DNA from: Diphasiastrum complanatum
Taxonomy: Eukaryota; Streptophyta; Lycopodiopsida; Lycopodiales; Lycopodiaceae
Length of the DNA stretch: 64,000 bases
Direction of reading: 5' to 3'
NCBI GenBank assembly: GCA_029204225.1
Contig: CM055098.1
Coordinates: forward strand, 1,613,106 to 1,677,105
Every line of letters starts with the position of its first letter. The stretch's first letter is position 1. Shown in pieces: positions 36,560 to 48,992 of the stretch. A program made the position numbers and the translations under genes. The notes beneath the pieces were generated by a model that did no database searches, had not been told where the DNA came from, and worked only from the letters and a program-made list of their open reading frames with translations.

Positions 36560-37598
36560 GTATGCTAACATCCAAGAATCTTGTTGTTCGTCCTGAGAAA
36601 GTAATTTTTCTTTTTGACATAGCTAAAACTTCTTGATTTCAGAAAAGCATAATATCAGATCTTGTTGGAACTGATGCCATTGTGTATGAGAGCTTTACTA
36701 CTTTTGGGTTTTCCCATTGCCTTGAAGCAAGTTGGAAAGGCTGAAAATGGTTTTATATAGAAACATACTTAGTATAGATTGGATGAAAATAAAAGCTTGG
36801 GATTGAATTTCTCGCTTAGCTTGGGCTATTAAAAAAAAAAGCAGCTTATTTTGTCCCGTTCACAGTTGTATTGATCAACGGTCCTGTATGTTTATCGATT
36901 CATATGTAATCATAATTTTGCAATTCTTCGGTTCATTGAGATTCGAATCATGATTTTAATTCGAAGCTTTTTATCCAATTCAAATCGGATATAGGGTTTG
37001 GGCCGATTCATAGAAATTCAGTGCCTATATCATCCATAATCATATGTCTGTCTGATTGTAAATGATTGTAAATCAGAGAATGACTGTAATATGACGAAAT
37101 CCTTGCAAAGATAGTCATCTCTTTTAAACACAAAATTATGGTTCAGATACACCAACTTGATTGTAAGCCAAAAAATATCTCCAATCCTTTTTAAATGGGC
37201 AGTTTTCTCGACTGGTCGTCGATGAGCGTTCTAAGTTCAAACTGCTGCCAATTCACCACGGGTTGCTGATGCTTTGTTAAAATTTGTGGCGCATCAGATT
37301 TGCAAACTAATATCTTAGTTGACCTTCATTAATGTGCTCTTCTAGAATACACATTGATCACAAGTTTGCATAAGATATTTTGGGGTCCTTTGAAGCATTC
37401 AATCTCATGTGTCTCTTTCATACTTGTCCTGGCTCCCTCGGACTGCTCAATAAAAAACAGGCATCAAAATTCAAAAGGATAAGCACATATCTAAAGTCTT
37501 TTTTGGAGGATCTTTTTTACCCCCCTGTAAGAATCAAATTTAGCGTAGTAATCTAGAATATTTTATGAGCTGACATTGCATATTTTCGTAATTGCCAG

Positions 37599-37722
37599 AG
37601 GAGACAGCTTAAGTACATGTCGACTGCAGGAAGCTGAACTTGCTGATCAGCTTCTGCAAGGAGATGGCAAAACTTCGGATGATCTTCTTTTCGCACTCCA
37701 TACAATAGGGCAACACACACAT
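37599..37722 (+). CDS. NUP160: NUP160 exon (propeller-solenoid junction)
   Basis: Frame GDSLSTCRLQEAELADQLLQ then GDGKTSDDLLFALHTIGQHT. The LQEA..ADQL.Q....SDDLL pattern is characteristic of plant NUP160. Acceptor ttgccag, donor ACACAT|gtacac; phase 2 to 0. Confidence 0.88.
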
Positions 37723-40560
37723 GTACACTTCAGTCAAACTCAAATGCCTATATGGAGTGTTTCTTAGTAACGATAAGTAGTTGCTTGGGGTGATTGTCCA
37801 TGGCTAAAATTTCTTAAGCTTTTAGTGGGAATCTAGCAAGTGACTAATTCTGCAGAGTTCGCCCTTCTGGATGTTTGCCAACCATGACAAAAGCCGACTT
37901 CAAGTTTGACGTTCAAATGTTTTTGAGTTTCACCTAATGAATTTTCAAACACCTAATATTCTTTTGTTAATTCCATTTGAAAACGTGATTGATTGTTCTT
38001 GATGAGCAAAAATTAACAGTCCTTATTGTTCTTTGTTGGAAGGGTACTTACTGTTTTTCTGTATTGCTGATGAAGTCTTGAGTCCATGAAATGCCTTCTC
38101 TCTCTTTTGGTAAATGCTATTTCTAGGCTCAACAATGACTGCTTCAATGTTTTGATCAAGTGGTTGTGTACAACCAATGAGTATTGATTTTCATTGGAAT
38201 TATGGAGTTGAGGACTAGGACATGCTAGTTCATGATTTAGGTTGCTTGGAAGAGCTGTGCTAGTCTACTAGGATGGTGGTGCCTACGAATTATCCCATAA
38301 TCAATGTGTGAGTATAGAAGCCACAAGTTGGGTATATATATTATCAAGTGCTCAATTAACTTATGAATGCGAGTGTGATGCCATGAGCCAGTGTGTGGCC
38401 CTTCCAAGAGTGTGCAAGAGTGTGAGACTCTAGGAGAAGGTAAGCATGCGAACTGTGGAGTATGTAGATCTCGATCAGGTATTTATGTGGTTGTGATGTG
38501 CTTGCTTGGTAGTTTGTTTGTTTTGAATGAAGGTTGTGTCATGTTGTCTTGTACTTTGCTGATTATCAATAAAGTTTGCTTCATGTTGTGTTCAATACAT
38601 ATGCATGTGTTCAATACATGTGCATGTGATGCTTTGTAAGATTGTTGCTAAGTAAAACCCTAATTTTCATGTGTGGTGCAATCGTCATTACTGAACCTGA
38701 ATTTCCAACATGTGATCATAGTTTGCTTGAATTCTAACATGCTACTGTTCCTAAGAGCATGTGTTAAGTCAATTAGAGCTCTGAGCTATTATCCTGTGTG
38801 CCTATGAGAAGTGTGGATCCATGGAAAATGATCGTTGATTTGTGAATTGTTTTTGGTGAGATGAGAAGCCCCTCGACAAAGTGTATGAAGCCCAAAAATT
38901 TGTGAGATTTGAGAAGAGTTTGTGAATAGGTGAGTGATTTCCTCCTGAGTGTGGAGAGAATTCCTTTGAGAGAATATTTGCTTCAACATTATCTTGAACG
39001 CAATAAGACAATTCAATGATTTAGAAAGTAAAGAATACAAGTTAGGAGATGTGGAGAGCACAAGACAATTGCGGTAGTAACCGTGTGCTCGAAACTAACT
39101 TTTGGTTCTGTAATGGCTATGACGATTCGAAGATCGTTCGATAGTTTATTCTAATTGTCTATCTGAATCTAATCGATGAGTAAACATATACTGTGTCTGA
39201 TGATCAATTTACAATGCTTGATAGCTTGGTTATCTGATAATAATCGATCTCTACTCTCTCTTATAATTATTGTACATGTGTGCAAATATATAGAAAGCAT
39301 AAAAGACGTTGAGCTTGTGCTGTCCAATGTGGATCTTGGCGGCGGTCGTGGTTGTCACTATTCGAACAGGTGATGACCGTAGCTGCTGTCATTGTCAAAG
39401 CAGTTGCACAATATCAGGAACCACTAGTACAGGTGACTAGCTTTATTTTGAATGGTACCACGTCAGCAGTCGAATTCGACAGTTTGTTGATTCGGGTCGG
39501 ATTCGGGTGACAAGGGTTTGAATGTTTGATTTGATAGTTGTTCAAATCGAACATTCGATGCTCCTTCGATAGGTCGACTTTGCTCGATAGTTTGACTCCC
39601 TTCGACAGTTTGACTGTCGCATAGATAACTACCCGTCTTCGAATCACGTGTATTTTTGCAGATTGTGCGACAATGCAAGTAAAAATGGAGCAATATGAAT
39701 GAATCAAGATTAACTATGGGATTTAGGGAGAGAAAGACGTTTATCTCATTGATAGCTTATGATAGTCATGTGTATCAACTATCTCGGATAGACAAATGCA
39801 TTGTATACTTGGTAGGGCAGCTGAGTAGTTGAATGCATTGATTGATTCAGTAAATGAATGTACTGTTTTATCAATGGCACACCTGAACGATTGAAGGTAA
39901 TGATTGTTTAGACATTTTGAGGTTTTGGTGACCTTGAGGACCATAGTTACTTTGATGGTTGGGTTGACTACAAAATGTGTAGTAAAAGGCATCGTGGGTA
40001 TGCTATAGCTCAATGGGAACAAGAGCTTGAGAGCTGTTGGATAATATCTTTTTGTTTGACGAGTTATGAAAACAATATATATTTTCAAGTAGTTTTGGAT
40101 GTGAAATAAAAACCAAGTTGCTTAGGCAAATCTAGCACTTTTTATAAACTCGACGTTACTTTTGGAGCTGGGGAATAGGGTGCATCTACTAGAGAGAATC
40201 TTGGTGTTCCTATCCATTAATCAAACCTCCATCCAAGTTGTGATCCTGCAGATCATCTCCATCGTTGTTGTCAGATCCTGCTCAACCATCGTTGCTGCCC
40301 TTCAGCTCCATCGTTCTTTTGTTGATATCTTTAGTCTGAAGATGCCTCGTCACAAAGTGGCTGGTGCCCCTACTCCTCATCTTTCGTTTTCAGCATGGCT
40401 TCAACTTCTTCCTCATAGCCAGGTCTCCTTCTATGCCTGTTGCAGTTCCTTCACCTACATATATAGGTGACTTTTGGTGAAGGGGGGACACTTACATCAT
40501 GCTTTTTGGAGTGCAAAGTGGGAGGACAAAAGTGAAGGGGAGACTCTGGTGGGATCTTCC
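37723..40560. other. NUP160 intron, nothing coding recognised
   Basis: The first half of a 5.8-kb intron. At 38,590-38,630 tgttcaatacatatgcatg and tgttcaatacatgtgcatg form a short direct repeat. At 39,465-39,610 a run of gacagtttg/gatagtttg and ttcga words may be a decayed repeat. At 40,250-40,330 pyrimidine-rich tcatcgttgctg-like sequence. No exon-like frame continues the gene, and the flanking exons join in phase. Confidence 0.45.
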
Positions 40561-40567
40561 TATGATC

Positions 40568-40740
40568 CTGCAAGGCATAGTTGCATCGAACCGCCAAACC
40601 GTTCGAACCGTTCTTGGGCCCCCCCAAAAAAACCCAGTAACAAATGGTTTGAACCGGCCCCCGATTCGAACCGACGTAGTCGGTTTGAATCAGATTGAAT
40701 TGGGCGATTTGAATCGGCTTGCTGCAAGGAGAACGTTGCA
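40568..40740. repeat. Diverged hAT-like end sequence
   Basis: Begins gcatagttgcatcgaaccgcc and is dense in gaaccg/gattcgaa words (gtttgaaccggc, cgattcgaaccg, gatttgaatcgg), as at the ends of the hAT element at 5.1-8.85 kb. Likely a short non-autonomous relative or fragment. Confidence 0.45.
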
Positions 40741-40851
40741 GTTTTATGTGTAGACTGGACATCGACAAGGATGAGGTTATGCACCAATTTTCTAGAGTGA
40801 AAGTGGTTGGTAAGTTTGTTGTTTGTCCCTTCTATTTCTTTTTGGTTTTTA

Positions 40852-41304
40852 GTTATGAACTTAGCCACGGCTGATCTAGATTTAGTCTATGAAAGCATCA
40901 CATAAGCAAGACTTAACCCTAGAAAGCAGGAGAGAGAAAGCTTAAAGAGACTAAAGAAGGAGATCATATCATAAGCCAAGTAACAAATGACACAGAATCC
41001 CTACTTATAGCCAAGAGGAACCCTAAAAGGAAGCTTCCAGTGGCTAGGGCCAAACTGAGAGGGAAAATAGTGCGCCCTCCAAAAAGGCCCCCACTCTCAG
41101 TAATATGACCAAATAACCAATATAGTGAATCATAGGGCCCAAAGCCAATAATATGGTCTAAATGTCAATAATAGGGCCCAAGGCCAACCATATAGTCTAA
41201 ATGTCAAATAATGAATAAAAAGGGGCCCAAAACCTGCCTATGCATAAAGTAAAGTAAATGTAAATGGACATGGCGAATGTAATGAGCCGAGTCCATAACT
41301 ATCA
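40852..41304 (-). repeat. Solo LTR of gypsy G1 family
   Basis: Reverse complement begins TGATAGTTATGGACTCGG and ends GTTCATAAC. Many blocks are shared with the G1 LTR at 21,541-21,886: ggctcatt.cattcgcc, gggcgcactattttccctc, gctataagtaggga (TATA region), ctgctttctag. No internal region is attached. No matching 5-bp flanks were seen, so the ends may have changed. Confidence 0.75.
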
Positions 41305-41309
41305 CTAGG

Positions 41310-41609
41310 GCCGATCTTAGTTTTAGTGTGCATAAGCTTAGTCAAAGCATGCAAAATCCAAAGATCCATGATTGGAAAAAGGGGAAGAGGATCTTGAGAT
41401 ATGTTGCATCTACTCAAGACTATGGACTTTGTTTTAAAAGACATGATTTAAGCCTTGTTGCCTTTTCAGATTCGGATTTTGCAGGTGATAAGGTGGATAG
41501 AAAGTCCACAAGTGCTTATACAATATTTTTGGGAGGTAATCTTGTCTCTTGGCAATCTAAGAAGCAAGACACAATCTCCTTATCCTTATCCCATATTAAT
41601 ATACAGTGA
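41310..41609 (+). mobile_element. Ty1/copia RNase H fragment
   Basis: Frame HDWKKGKRILRYVASTQDYG, LVAFSDSDFAGDKVDRKSTS, TIFLGGNLVSWQSKKQDTIS, matching the copia RNase H order (KRILRYLxGTxxYGL, DSDxAGDxxDRKSTSG, SWxSKKQ). It ends at ~41,605. It abuts the solo gypsy LTR, so two unrelated LTR elements meet here. Confidence 0.85.
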
Positions 41610-42655
41610 AGAATTTCTTTCACTTGGCATTCAATAACTTGCTAGATAATGAATGTGCAGAAAGATAATTTGTTACTATGAAGTTAATTTTCCAGATAAA
41701 ACCTCATCCTCTTACCCTGTTTGACACCATGGCTTAGCATGTGCTCTGATCCTCTGAGCTGTAAACCTCGTTTCTATTGGATTTGTTCTTAGGGACCCTT
41801 TCCAAAAGCAATCTTCTCTATGCAAGATTATTAAGGACCATCACTTCGCTGCCCTGCGGGGCAGTGTCGGTGAAGCTTGGAAGGGGCCACTTGTAACCAA
41901 TGCAAATGTTGGATCATAACTTATTCCTAAACATTTGGTGTCTTTCTTTGTGTTGGTATCACTTGCATGGTTGGTGGTTTGTCATGTAGTTGTCTACTAG
42001 CTTCATTCGTATTGCAATTTGGAAGGATGTGTCTCCACTTTGATTCTGATGAAATGCTGCGTAGGGTGATGGATGTCGTCAAGCATGTGTGTCCATGGGT
42101 GTGCATGTGCTTTTATTGGATATGCTTGTGTTGATTATAGATTGTACAATTTCCATGCCTCTGTGGTTTGGGTGATTAGAGTTGCATCATGACTTATTTG
42201 ATTTATAATTTGCAAACCTTGATCTATTGGTAAATGGTATTTTAGGATAATCCGTAGTTGGATTGTTAAACCTTGTTTGAAACATGATGTTCGTTTTAGA
42301 ATGTCATGCGATCAAACCAATCTTCCAACACAACTTGTCCCCTAGCACAAGAACACTCCCTCTTTCCATGAAGGAAAAAATTTCAATTAACGAGTCTTTG
42401 TATAATGAATTGCTTGCATCCTTTTCATAGCGATACTTCAAGCTAAATCATGTGTGTGACCTAGTTTTAACAATTCTAAAATGAGGTATGGAATTTTTAG
42501 CCTTTACAGAGAATCTCTTATTGCTGGCATAAAAGATTCTGGGTTTTTTTAACTGAAGGATATCTCTTTTCTCATCATTGATCACCCTTGCTTATATGGT
42601 CTTCCTATTGAAACCTCCCAGTAAGATAATTTATCCATGTAATGTATAAAGTCAG
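41610..42655. other. NUP160 intron, nothing recognised
   Basis: AT-rich intron; no coding or structural element was identified. Confidence 0.35.
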
Positions 42656-42658
42656 CTA

Positions 42659-43250
42659 TGTTGGGGCCAATGTCACATGTACTTTAAATCCCTTTGTCTA
42701 TTGTAAATTGTAATTTGTGAATATCAACTGTAAGTGGCTAAGTCTCCGGCCTGTGGCGACAATTGTAAATTAGAATGTAAATATTAGGTGTAGTTTGCTG
42801 GCAAGCATCTCATCGCTGATGGCCAGGATCCTGACGGTCACAAATTACCGCTTCTCTGACAGCTTGTCAGGCGGTCACACCCGGCCAATATTTGTGATGT
42901 GCCAGCTTGGGCCAGATTTCCACTCCGGTTACCGGACTTCGCCAATACTTGGCCTCCAGGCCTTTGGTAACTGGCCGTGCTGATGTCATATTAGAGCCGA
43001 GACTAGGCTCTAATAGAAGGGATGATTAGGATGGGAAGGATTAAGAGGAAAGTATAGTGAGAGAAGGAACGATAAGGAAGAGAGAGTAGAGAATGCATTA
43101 TAAGGGGTTCGCTATCACAAGCTCACGCCAAGTATGTCAAGAAGACATGGTTCATTGTATACGAGTAAATAGTTATTCCTGGTTTAAGGTTTAATACCAG
43201 GAACAACCTAGAGGGTGTCCAGTAATTCTCATATGAGCTTATCATAATAT
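42659..43250 (+). repeat. Possible solo LTR
   Basis: Starts TGTTGGGGCCAATG and could end ...ATAATATCA before aaatggtggc. It is GC-richer than its surroundings, with a TATA-like gcattataagggg at ~43,092. No second copy or matching flanks are visible in the window, so this rests on end sequence and composition only. Confidence 0.3.
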
Positions 43251-43478
43251 CAAAATGGTGGCTTACAAGAGCCATAATTGTTTCTGGCTATTTTTTTTAG
43301 AAACCTTAAATCATTTGTTATTGTTCCTCTTTGGGGATTTCTTAAGGTTGGTTAATTGGTTCAATGCAATCATCTCTTAGCCTTTATTTTCTGGGGCTGA
43401 TATAAGCATGGGTGTTTAGTGTCATCCAGTTTGATGCAAGGCTGATTCGGTCAGGTGGCTTGATTCTTGACTGGACAG

Positions 43479-43661
43479 GGTGCAATAAGAGTTTCAATTT
43501 CAGAGCTTTTCATGCGAAGAAATTTCCAGCCAGGATGTTGCCAAATAGGTACTTTCAGAAGTGTTTTACGAAGTCGGGGAAGACAGATTAGCGATGTTGA
43601 TATCAAAAGTCTTACAATTGATGGATTTCAAAAGGAAGTAAGATTGATCTTAGATTTGGAG
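43479..43661 (+). CDS. NUP160: NUP160 exon (helical region)
   Basis: Acceptor ctggacag, 61 codons in phase 0 to 0, donor TTGGAG|gtatgt. Reads VSISELFMRRNFQPGCCQIG, later DVDIKSLTIDGFQKEVRLIL. The F..RRL..PG and F.SLT.DG..KE motifs are markers of plant NUP160. Confidence 0.9.
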
Positions 43662-43811
43662 GTATGTTGATACTTTGTGGAAAGAGGTGACAGGTCTATG
43701 AATCAAATGCACTATTGATACTCTTTCAGTTACTCTATGGAAACTCATGTTGAATTACAACCTGAGAGTGATGCTTAGTTATGGACTGACATTTTTATCA
43801 ACAATTTTCAG

Positions 43812-44004
43812 GATACCATTGAAAATACCACCAAGATTCTACAGGAATGGCAAAATTTTAACCAGGAATATCTCCTGGCCTGGAAGCAGAATAATCTGCC
43901 CTATAGTTTGTTTGTGGATGAATCGACTAATAGCATTGGCCTCATAAGAAAATCCTCACTATCCTTAATGCGCTTCCTCTATCACATGGAACAGCTAATT
44001 TATG
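43812..44004 (+). CDS. NUP160: NUP160 exon (helical region)
   Basis: Acceptor aattttcag; reads DTIENTTKILQEWQNFNQEY, then NNLPYSLFVDESTNSIGLIR and KSSLSLMRFLYHMEQLIYG. The W..F...Y...W...N.P..L..D...G.IRK.S.S.FR pattern is shared with plant NUP160. Phase 0 to 1; donor TTATG|gtgaga. Confidence 0.9.
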
Positions 44005-44146
44005 GTGAGATAATGGTAGCAGTATCGTCCAATTAATTAATTTGGCAACCTAAATTGATGAGTTTGGTCTTCATGTTTGAAAGGCTATGGCACTTAGGTT
44101 CTTTCATGGTACTGATGCTATTCTATCTCTAATGTGGTTTGATCAG

Positions 44147-44733
44147 GAAGGCGAATCAGTGAGCAGGTTGAGGTGGATATTTTCCCTTTGGAATGGCAGA
44201 GGGGTTCATATGCGACTTCGGTATTAGAGGGCTTATTAGATTGCATGGATAGTGTTGCAAGTCACTTGGGCAGGCTTGCTCGAGCAGCTTTTCATGAAGC
44301 TCTTCTGAGTCCGAATGACAATGCCTTAAACAGTGTGATTGCCAGCTTTGTACGCATATTAGACATTGGATATAATGACTTCATTTTGTCACGAAAAAGT
44401 GCTCATGTTGGTTTTGATAATCTTCGTGAAAAGCGGAAAGAACATCACCACCGTCAGAGGAAATTTTGTTTGCATATGCGTTTAGGTTTTCTTGAACTTC
44501 GGGACAAAGCAGGTAGCTGGGATAGAGTTCTGGATCTCGTTGCAAATTTTGTGGGTTATCTTTTACCCTCTACAAGGCCACTGACTCCAGGGGCAAGCTC
44601 AGTTCCAAGCTCCCGCCCAGCGTTTTATCTCAAAGTGCTTGCAAAAACTGCATCTCAAATATTGTGGAACCATTTTGAGGCAGCTCGTAATCTTCTCCTA
44701 GTTCTTGAAGTTCTGATCAACATGCAAGGGGAG
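44147..44733 (+). CDS. NUP160: NUP160 exon (helical region, 196 codons)
   Basis: The largest exon seen. Acceptor tttgatcag, donor GGGGAG|gttatt, phase 1 to 0. Reads ISEQVEVDIFPLEWQRGSYA, later RILDIGYNDFILSRKSAHVG, KFCLHMRLGFLELRDKAGSW and ASQILWNHFEAARNLLLVLE. It would form a stretch of alpha-solenoid that contacts other Y-complex subunits. The ILxxGY and KAxxWxRVLDxxxxxxxxLxP words support the call. It is fully open. Confidence 0.92.
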
Positions 44734-45385
44734 GTTATTGCTTACCTTATGTTAAAATATTTCTGCTGCTCACAGTATTTGTGTTATCTTCCTGTAGGTT
44801 GTTGTGGTTCATCAGCTTTTATATACAAATGCTTGCTCTTCTTATAGCTAAATTTCCTGAAGTAAAATGCATTGCAGTTTATCCTAAATAAGAAGAGCAG
44901 GATGCAACGTTAACAATGAAGCTTCCCATGGTTCTTATATTTTTGTGCTGAAACAAGTTGTGGAATGACTCCCCTGAAAGCTGAAATAACTGTGTGAAAT
45001 TCCTGTGTTGCATGATGCATTTCAATCTCACGACTTCCCCTTTGAAGAGTCTTGAATTGATTTGAATCACAACTCGATTGAAAGCCTAAGTATCTCTTGG
45101 GCTAATATTAGCCATATGTGATGTTAAACTCAAATCAAGTTACAACACAAATGAAATAAGATGTATTTTTTCTGGGGTATAGATGAACGTAGTTTTGAGA
45201 AATTGGGCAATTCTTTTATAACCTTTTTGATAGTTTGCAACTGGAACTGATGGTATGCTTTTGGCGAACATGTATTCTGTATGCATTCTTTTGACACCAT
45301 GTCATTCATGCTCAAGCTACACGGGAAACTGATGATGACCTGGTGTATTGAACTTTGTTTGCCGACATAATGTGCTTCTGAGCAG

Positions 45386-45548
45386 GTAGGTCTATTAGCA
45401 CATGAAGTTTCAAGGATCAGATCAACGTTAATACCTCAAGCTCAGAATGCGTTGATTGTAAACTTGATACTTCATTGCTTGGGGAGGACTTATGGAGAAA
45501 CACCACAAACTGAAGATTTTAGCCTACAACTTTCTTCCTTAAAAATTG
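45386..45548 (+). CDS. NUP160: NUP160 exon (helical region)
   Basis: Acceptor ttctgagcag; reads VGLLAHEVSRIRSTLIPQAQ, then LHCLGRTYGETPQTEDFSLQ and LSSLKI. Donor AAAATTG|gtgact, phase 1. The H.LG.TP.E.P..EDFS.QLSSL.ID pattern is diagnostic as remembered; the D is completed 17.5 kb downstream. Confidence 0.9.
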
Positions 45549-45979
45549 GTGACTCTCAGCTAGAAAACCTTTTTTTTTCAAATCATACTTTTGTCATGCA
45601 CATGCTTTGTCTTTGTAGTGACACATGTACTCTAGTCAATATATTTTGCACAACATACATCTTGGAAAATCCAAAGTAAATGCTGCCTATGATTGAAACT
45701 TATCAGCTGCTGCATTGAATTTACCAGATTATCAAGCATCAATGTTAGGTATCATGGATTTTATTGCAAGCGTACTGTGATTATTTTTATACCGTAGAAT
45801 TTTCTGTGTTTCATGGAGCATGGTAACTTTTTTGTTTGCAGTGTGATAGTGATACTCGACACTTTTGTATACATGATAGTTGTTGTACTGAATAATTGTT
45901 TTATGCTTGTAAGAAGTTCTAAGAACCAAATTGTCTTCAATGGAGCTTTGTCTGACCCTTATTGTAAGTTGCTAGCATA
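45549..45979. other. Start of 17.5-kb NUP160 intron
   Basis: T-rich intron sequence directly after the donor; no element recognised. Confidence 0.5.
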
Positions 45980-46382
45980 GTTGCAGCAACGAATCTGGAA
46001 TCACGATTCATGAATCACAGTCCAGAAATTCAGCGATTTGCTGCAGTTGGTTTTTTTTTTTTTAAACCACCCAATAGAGAAAATACAAGCAGTCAGGTGA
46101 AATCTTGATTTGTTGCATAAACCTGGGTGACAAAAATTCCAGATATGCTGTTGAACGGACATTTAGCACCAAACCTTACGGAAACGCAGTGAAATGCACA
46201 CTGAACCATGCCAAACCCTACTAAGCCTTACCGAAAAACCGTAAACTGTTTTACTGGCTATCTGGTGTCTATCAAGGTCAAAATGAGTAAGAAACAATAC
46301 TGAATGATATTGAACCATACTGAATCATGGCTAAAATCATAATGAACCATACTGAAGAGATACGATGCATGTTACCTCTCTG
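45980..46382 (+). repeat. Dispersed repeat, inverted partner at 61,520-61,998
   Basis: Begins gttgcagcaacgaatctgg and ends gagatacgatgcatgttacctctctg. The interior has degenerate gaaccatactgaatcat repeats and caaaccttacgg, aaaccctactaagcc blocks. The same series is present in reverse complement at 61,520-61,998. Both copies lie in one NUP160 intron. It encodes nothing and the class is unknown, perhaps non-autonomous. Confidence 0.7.
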
Positions 46383-46867
46383 TTACTATCCATCCCTCAA
46401 GTTCACAGAACTTTCCATGATCACCTTTGTCATTGAGAAAGGACCAACATTAATCATGCTTTGCACTCTATGAGATAATGGTCTAGGACTGTCATAATTG
46501 AGGCTCCATTAGCCACTTATGCATTGGACCTTGATTATATTGAGTTTTATTTCGCTTCTCTTCATGTCAATGCTTTTATGTGATGCTGATTCCTTTCAAT
46601 GATTTATCTTTCTGGTTGTTTGGATGCTTACTCATCCAGAATTGCAATAGCGTATTAGGTATCAAGTTTCTAGTTAGAAGTTTTCCCCATCGTTAGGAAT
46701 CCCAAGTCATGACTATTATAGCAAGATATTTATACTTTTCCTTTCAATTTTCATGAATGCCTAGATACTGATTGATTAGAATTTACAACATAAATCAGAA
46801 ATCTAATGTATGAACTATGTATCTAGGGTTTATGAACTATGTATCACATTAGCCTTTATAATAAATT

Positions 46868-47345
46868 ATGTTCTACACTTAAGTATTGTAAACCTTATAC
46901 CAATTTATTGGAATTCATTACATGCTTTTATATATATAAATTTTATATTATATATCTGTAACATTTATAATATATTATATATATGGATTAGGAACTTGAA
47001 AATTGAATGTTCTACAGTTAAGTATTGTATACCTTATACCAATTCATTGGAATTCATTACATGCTTTTATATATAAATTATATATTATGTATCTGTAACA
47101 GACATGAGGGTCCGGGCCGGACGTGGGCAATCTGCGTCCGCGTGACGGGCAATCTGTGACGCGGGCAATGGACGCGGGGTCGGATGTGTCCATTTTTTAA
47201 ATTTTTAAATTTTTTTTAAACCCTAGTTAACACTAAATTAAAAAAAAAAAGGGGGTGGACGCGGCGCGCGTCCGCGTCCACCATCCGCTTCCTTAGATCT
47301 GTAAATATATTCATAATATATTATATATGTGGAGTAGGAACTTGA
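46868..47345. repeat. ~140-bp tandem repeat, AT-rich, third unit interrupted
   Basis: ttctacacttaagtattgta (46,871) and ttctacagttaagtattgta (47,010) start two units of ~140 bp, each passing through accttataccaatt, cattacatgcttttatatat and atctgtaa. The continuation atctgtaa...aggaacttgaaaat appears after 47,297, beyond a 198-bp insertion. Confidence 0.75.
47099..47296. mobile_element. Small MITE-like insertion with 8-bp TSD
   Basis: GC-rich 198-bp block (cagacatgagggtccg ... ccgcttccttag) inserted in the AT-rich tandem repeat. Flanks are perfect 8-mers atctgtaa at 47,091-47,098 and 47,297-47,304. Ends show only weak inverted similarity. Internal ggacgcgg/gcgtccgc words pair with each other. 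An 8-bp duplication suggests a hAT-type non-autonomous element. Confidence 0.6.
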
Positions 47346-47904
47346 AAATCGAAATCCATATAGATGTAATATATTGTATTAGTATCTACCTGTTTAGAAT
47401 CTAGAAAGATTTATTAATCTTATATTTTATTGATGTGAACGCTGATTTATATGATATGACTAGAATCCGGATATACTAGCTATGGGTACTCTAGCATGAC
47501 CTGTTTACTTATTACTTGACATATAGAGGCTACATAGATACACTATGTAAGCCTAATCTAATTTAGTTGAGCATATAGTCATAGATACCCGTTCCGAAAC
47601 CAAAAAGGTTTTGAAACTGAATGCAGTCTGTACGTTTAGAACGAGTGTTTTTTATTTCCTTCTGAAAAAAATTTCTTCCCCTAAGAATTGTGTTTAAAAA
47701 GCGTCAATTGAAGATTTTACATGAGGTTATCTGCCAGGCTGTATTATTCATCCTCAACCTACAAAAAACGCATGATTGTGGTCTGAAAAAAAGACACTAA
47801 TATACCTCAAGATGTAGAGATCAAAACAATCAGCTGTAAATGGATGGTACACTGACATAGTGCAGGAAAGACATCGGTGGAAAGGGGTCTTGAAAAAGAT
47901 ACAC
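47305..47904. other. NUP160 intron, nothing recognised
   Basis: AT-rich intron; no element or exon identified. Confidence 0.35.
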
Positions 47905-48117
47905 AAAGCATAGTTGCAGCGAGTCGCGATTTTTTGCCCAGAATCACCGACAGTCACAATTGTTTTTTTGCCCTTTTTACAGCCAGCGAGCGCCCAGTCC
48001 GCACACCTAGGGAGAGACAGAAAAGTGCATAGGGAGAGCAAATGATGGCGGATCACAAGGTTATACCCCGATTCGAATAGGTCGATTCGAACCGGCCGGT
48101 TCGAACTGATATCGTAT
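47905..48117. repeat. Diverged hAT-like sequence at gypsy junction
   Basis: Begins gcatagttgcagcgagtcgcg and ends with gattcgaaccggccggttcgaac, a gattcg-rich block as at the hAT ends. It stops where gypsy gag sequence begins at ~48,118, so it may mark the event that truncated the gypsy 5' end. Confidence 0.45.
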
Positions 48118-48987
48118 TACCGAGTGAATCCTGCTATCCACGGTAGTAGTTTACCTGTCCCACCATCACCCCATAAGGTAGTCCCTAAGGATTGGCGCCT
48201 TCCCACCTTTGGTGGAGAAGAAAAAGACCGTAACCGAGATTCAATTGTTGCCTTTCTCGTTAAGCATGATGATGCTTTTCGATTAAAAGGAACTCCTGAT
48301 GAGAATCGGCCTTTCGAGGCTAGCAATTCCCTGACCGGAAAAGCCTTTAGGTGGTGGATAAGTTTGCGGGAAAATGGTTCAAAACCAAAGACTTGGGATA
48401 GTTTTCAGGATATTTTCAAGAAAAATTTCCTCCCTGAAAATGAAACCGATAGAAACTGGGAAGATTGGGAAAGCTGTTGCATGGGAAACCATCCTCTCAC
48501 CCAATATATATCGCCAGTTATCGGGATGCTACCATGAAATTATCTGACTTAGATGATTATAATCAGGTAAGGGGATTCATTCGGGGTTTGCAAGCCGAAT
48601 ACCAAAAGTATCTTCGGCCTTTGAAGCCTAAAACATTGGAAACTGCTATCACACTAGCTCAGACTTATGATGACATAGTTCGCCCAAAAGGTAAAAGAGT
48701 AGTAGAAGATACCCGACCTGAGTCCTCCAAGCATGGAGAGGAGAAAAATTCCAACATCTAATTCTTCGAATAAAAAGAGGTATAGATTGTCGAGAAGTGA
48801 CATAGAAAGGGCCAAGAGGGAGCACTTGTGGTTCATTTGTATGGGAAAAGGTCATAACAAGAGTCAGTGTCCTAAAGTCCAACATAAAGGGAATACCGAT
48901 GATACTCCCGGTAAGAACCAAAATGGTCCTTTTAAGAGACCGGAGAAGCAAGTTCACACTGTCCAAGTTTTGCCTTTGGGACAGTCC
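48118..48987 (+). pseudogene. Gypsy gag (G4), 5'-truncated
   Basis: Gag core: DWRLPTFGGEEKDRNRDS, FEASNSLTGKAFRWWISLRE and WDSFQDIFKKNFLPENE, then a frameshift near 48,500 to DDYNQVRGFIRGLQAEYQKY. The zinc knuckle reads WFICMGKGHNKSQCP, where the first cysteine expected by the family is Trp. A further frame change near 48,750. This gag core is exactly what G3 lacks. Confidence 0.85.
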
Positions 48988-48992
48988 CCCAA

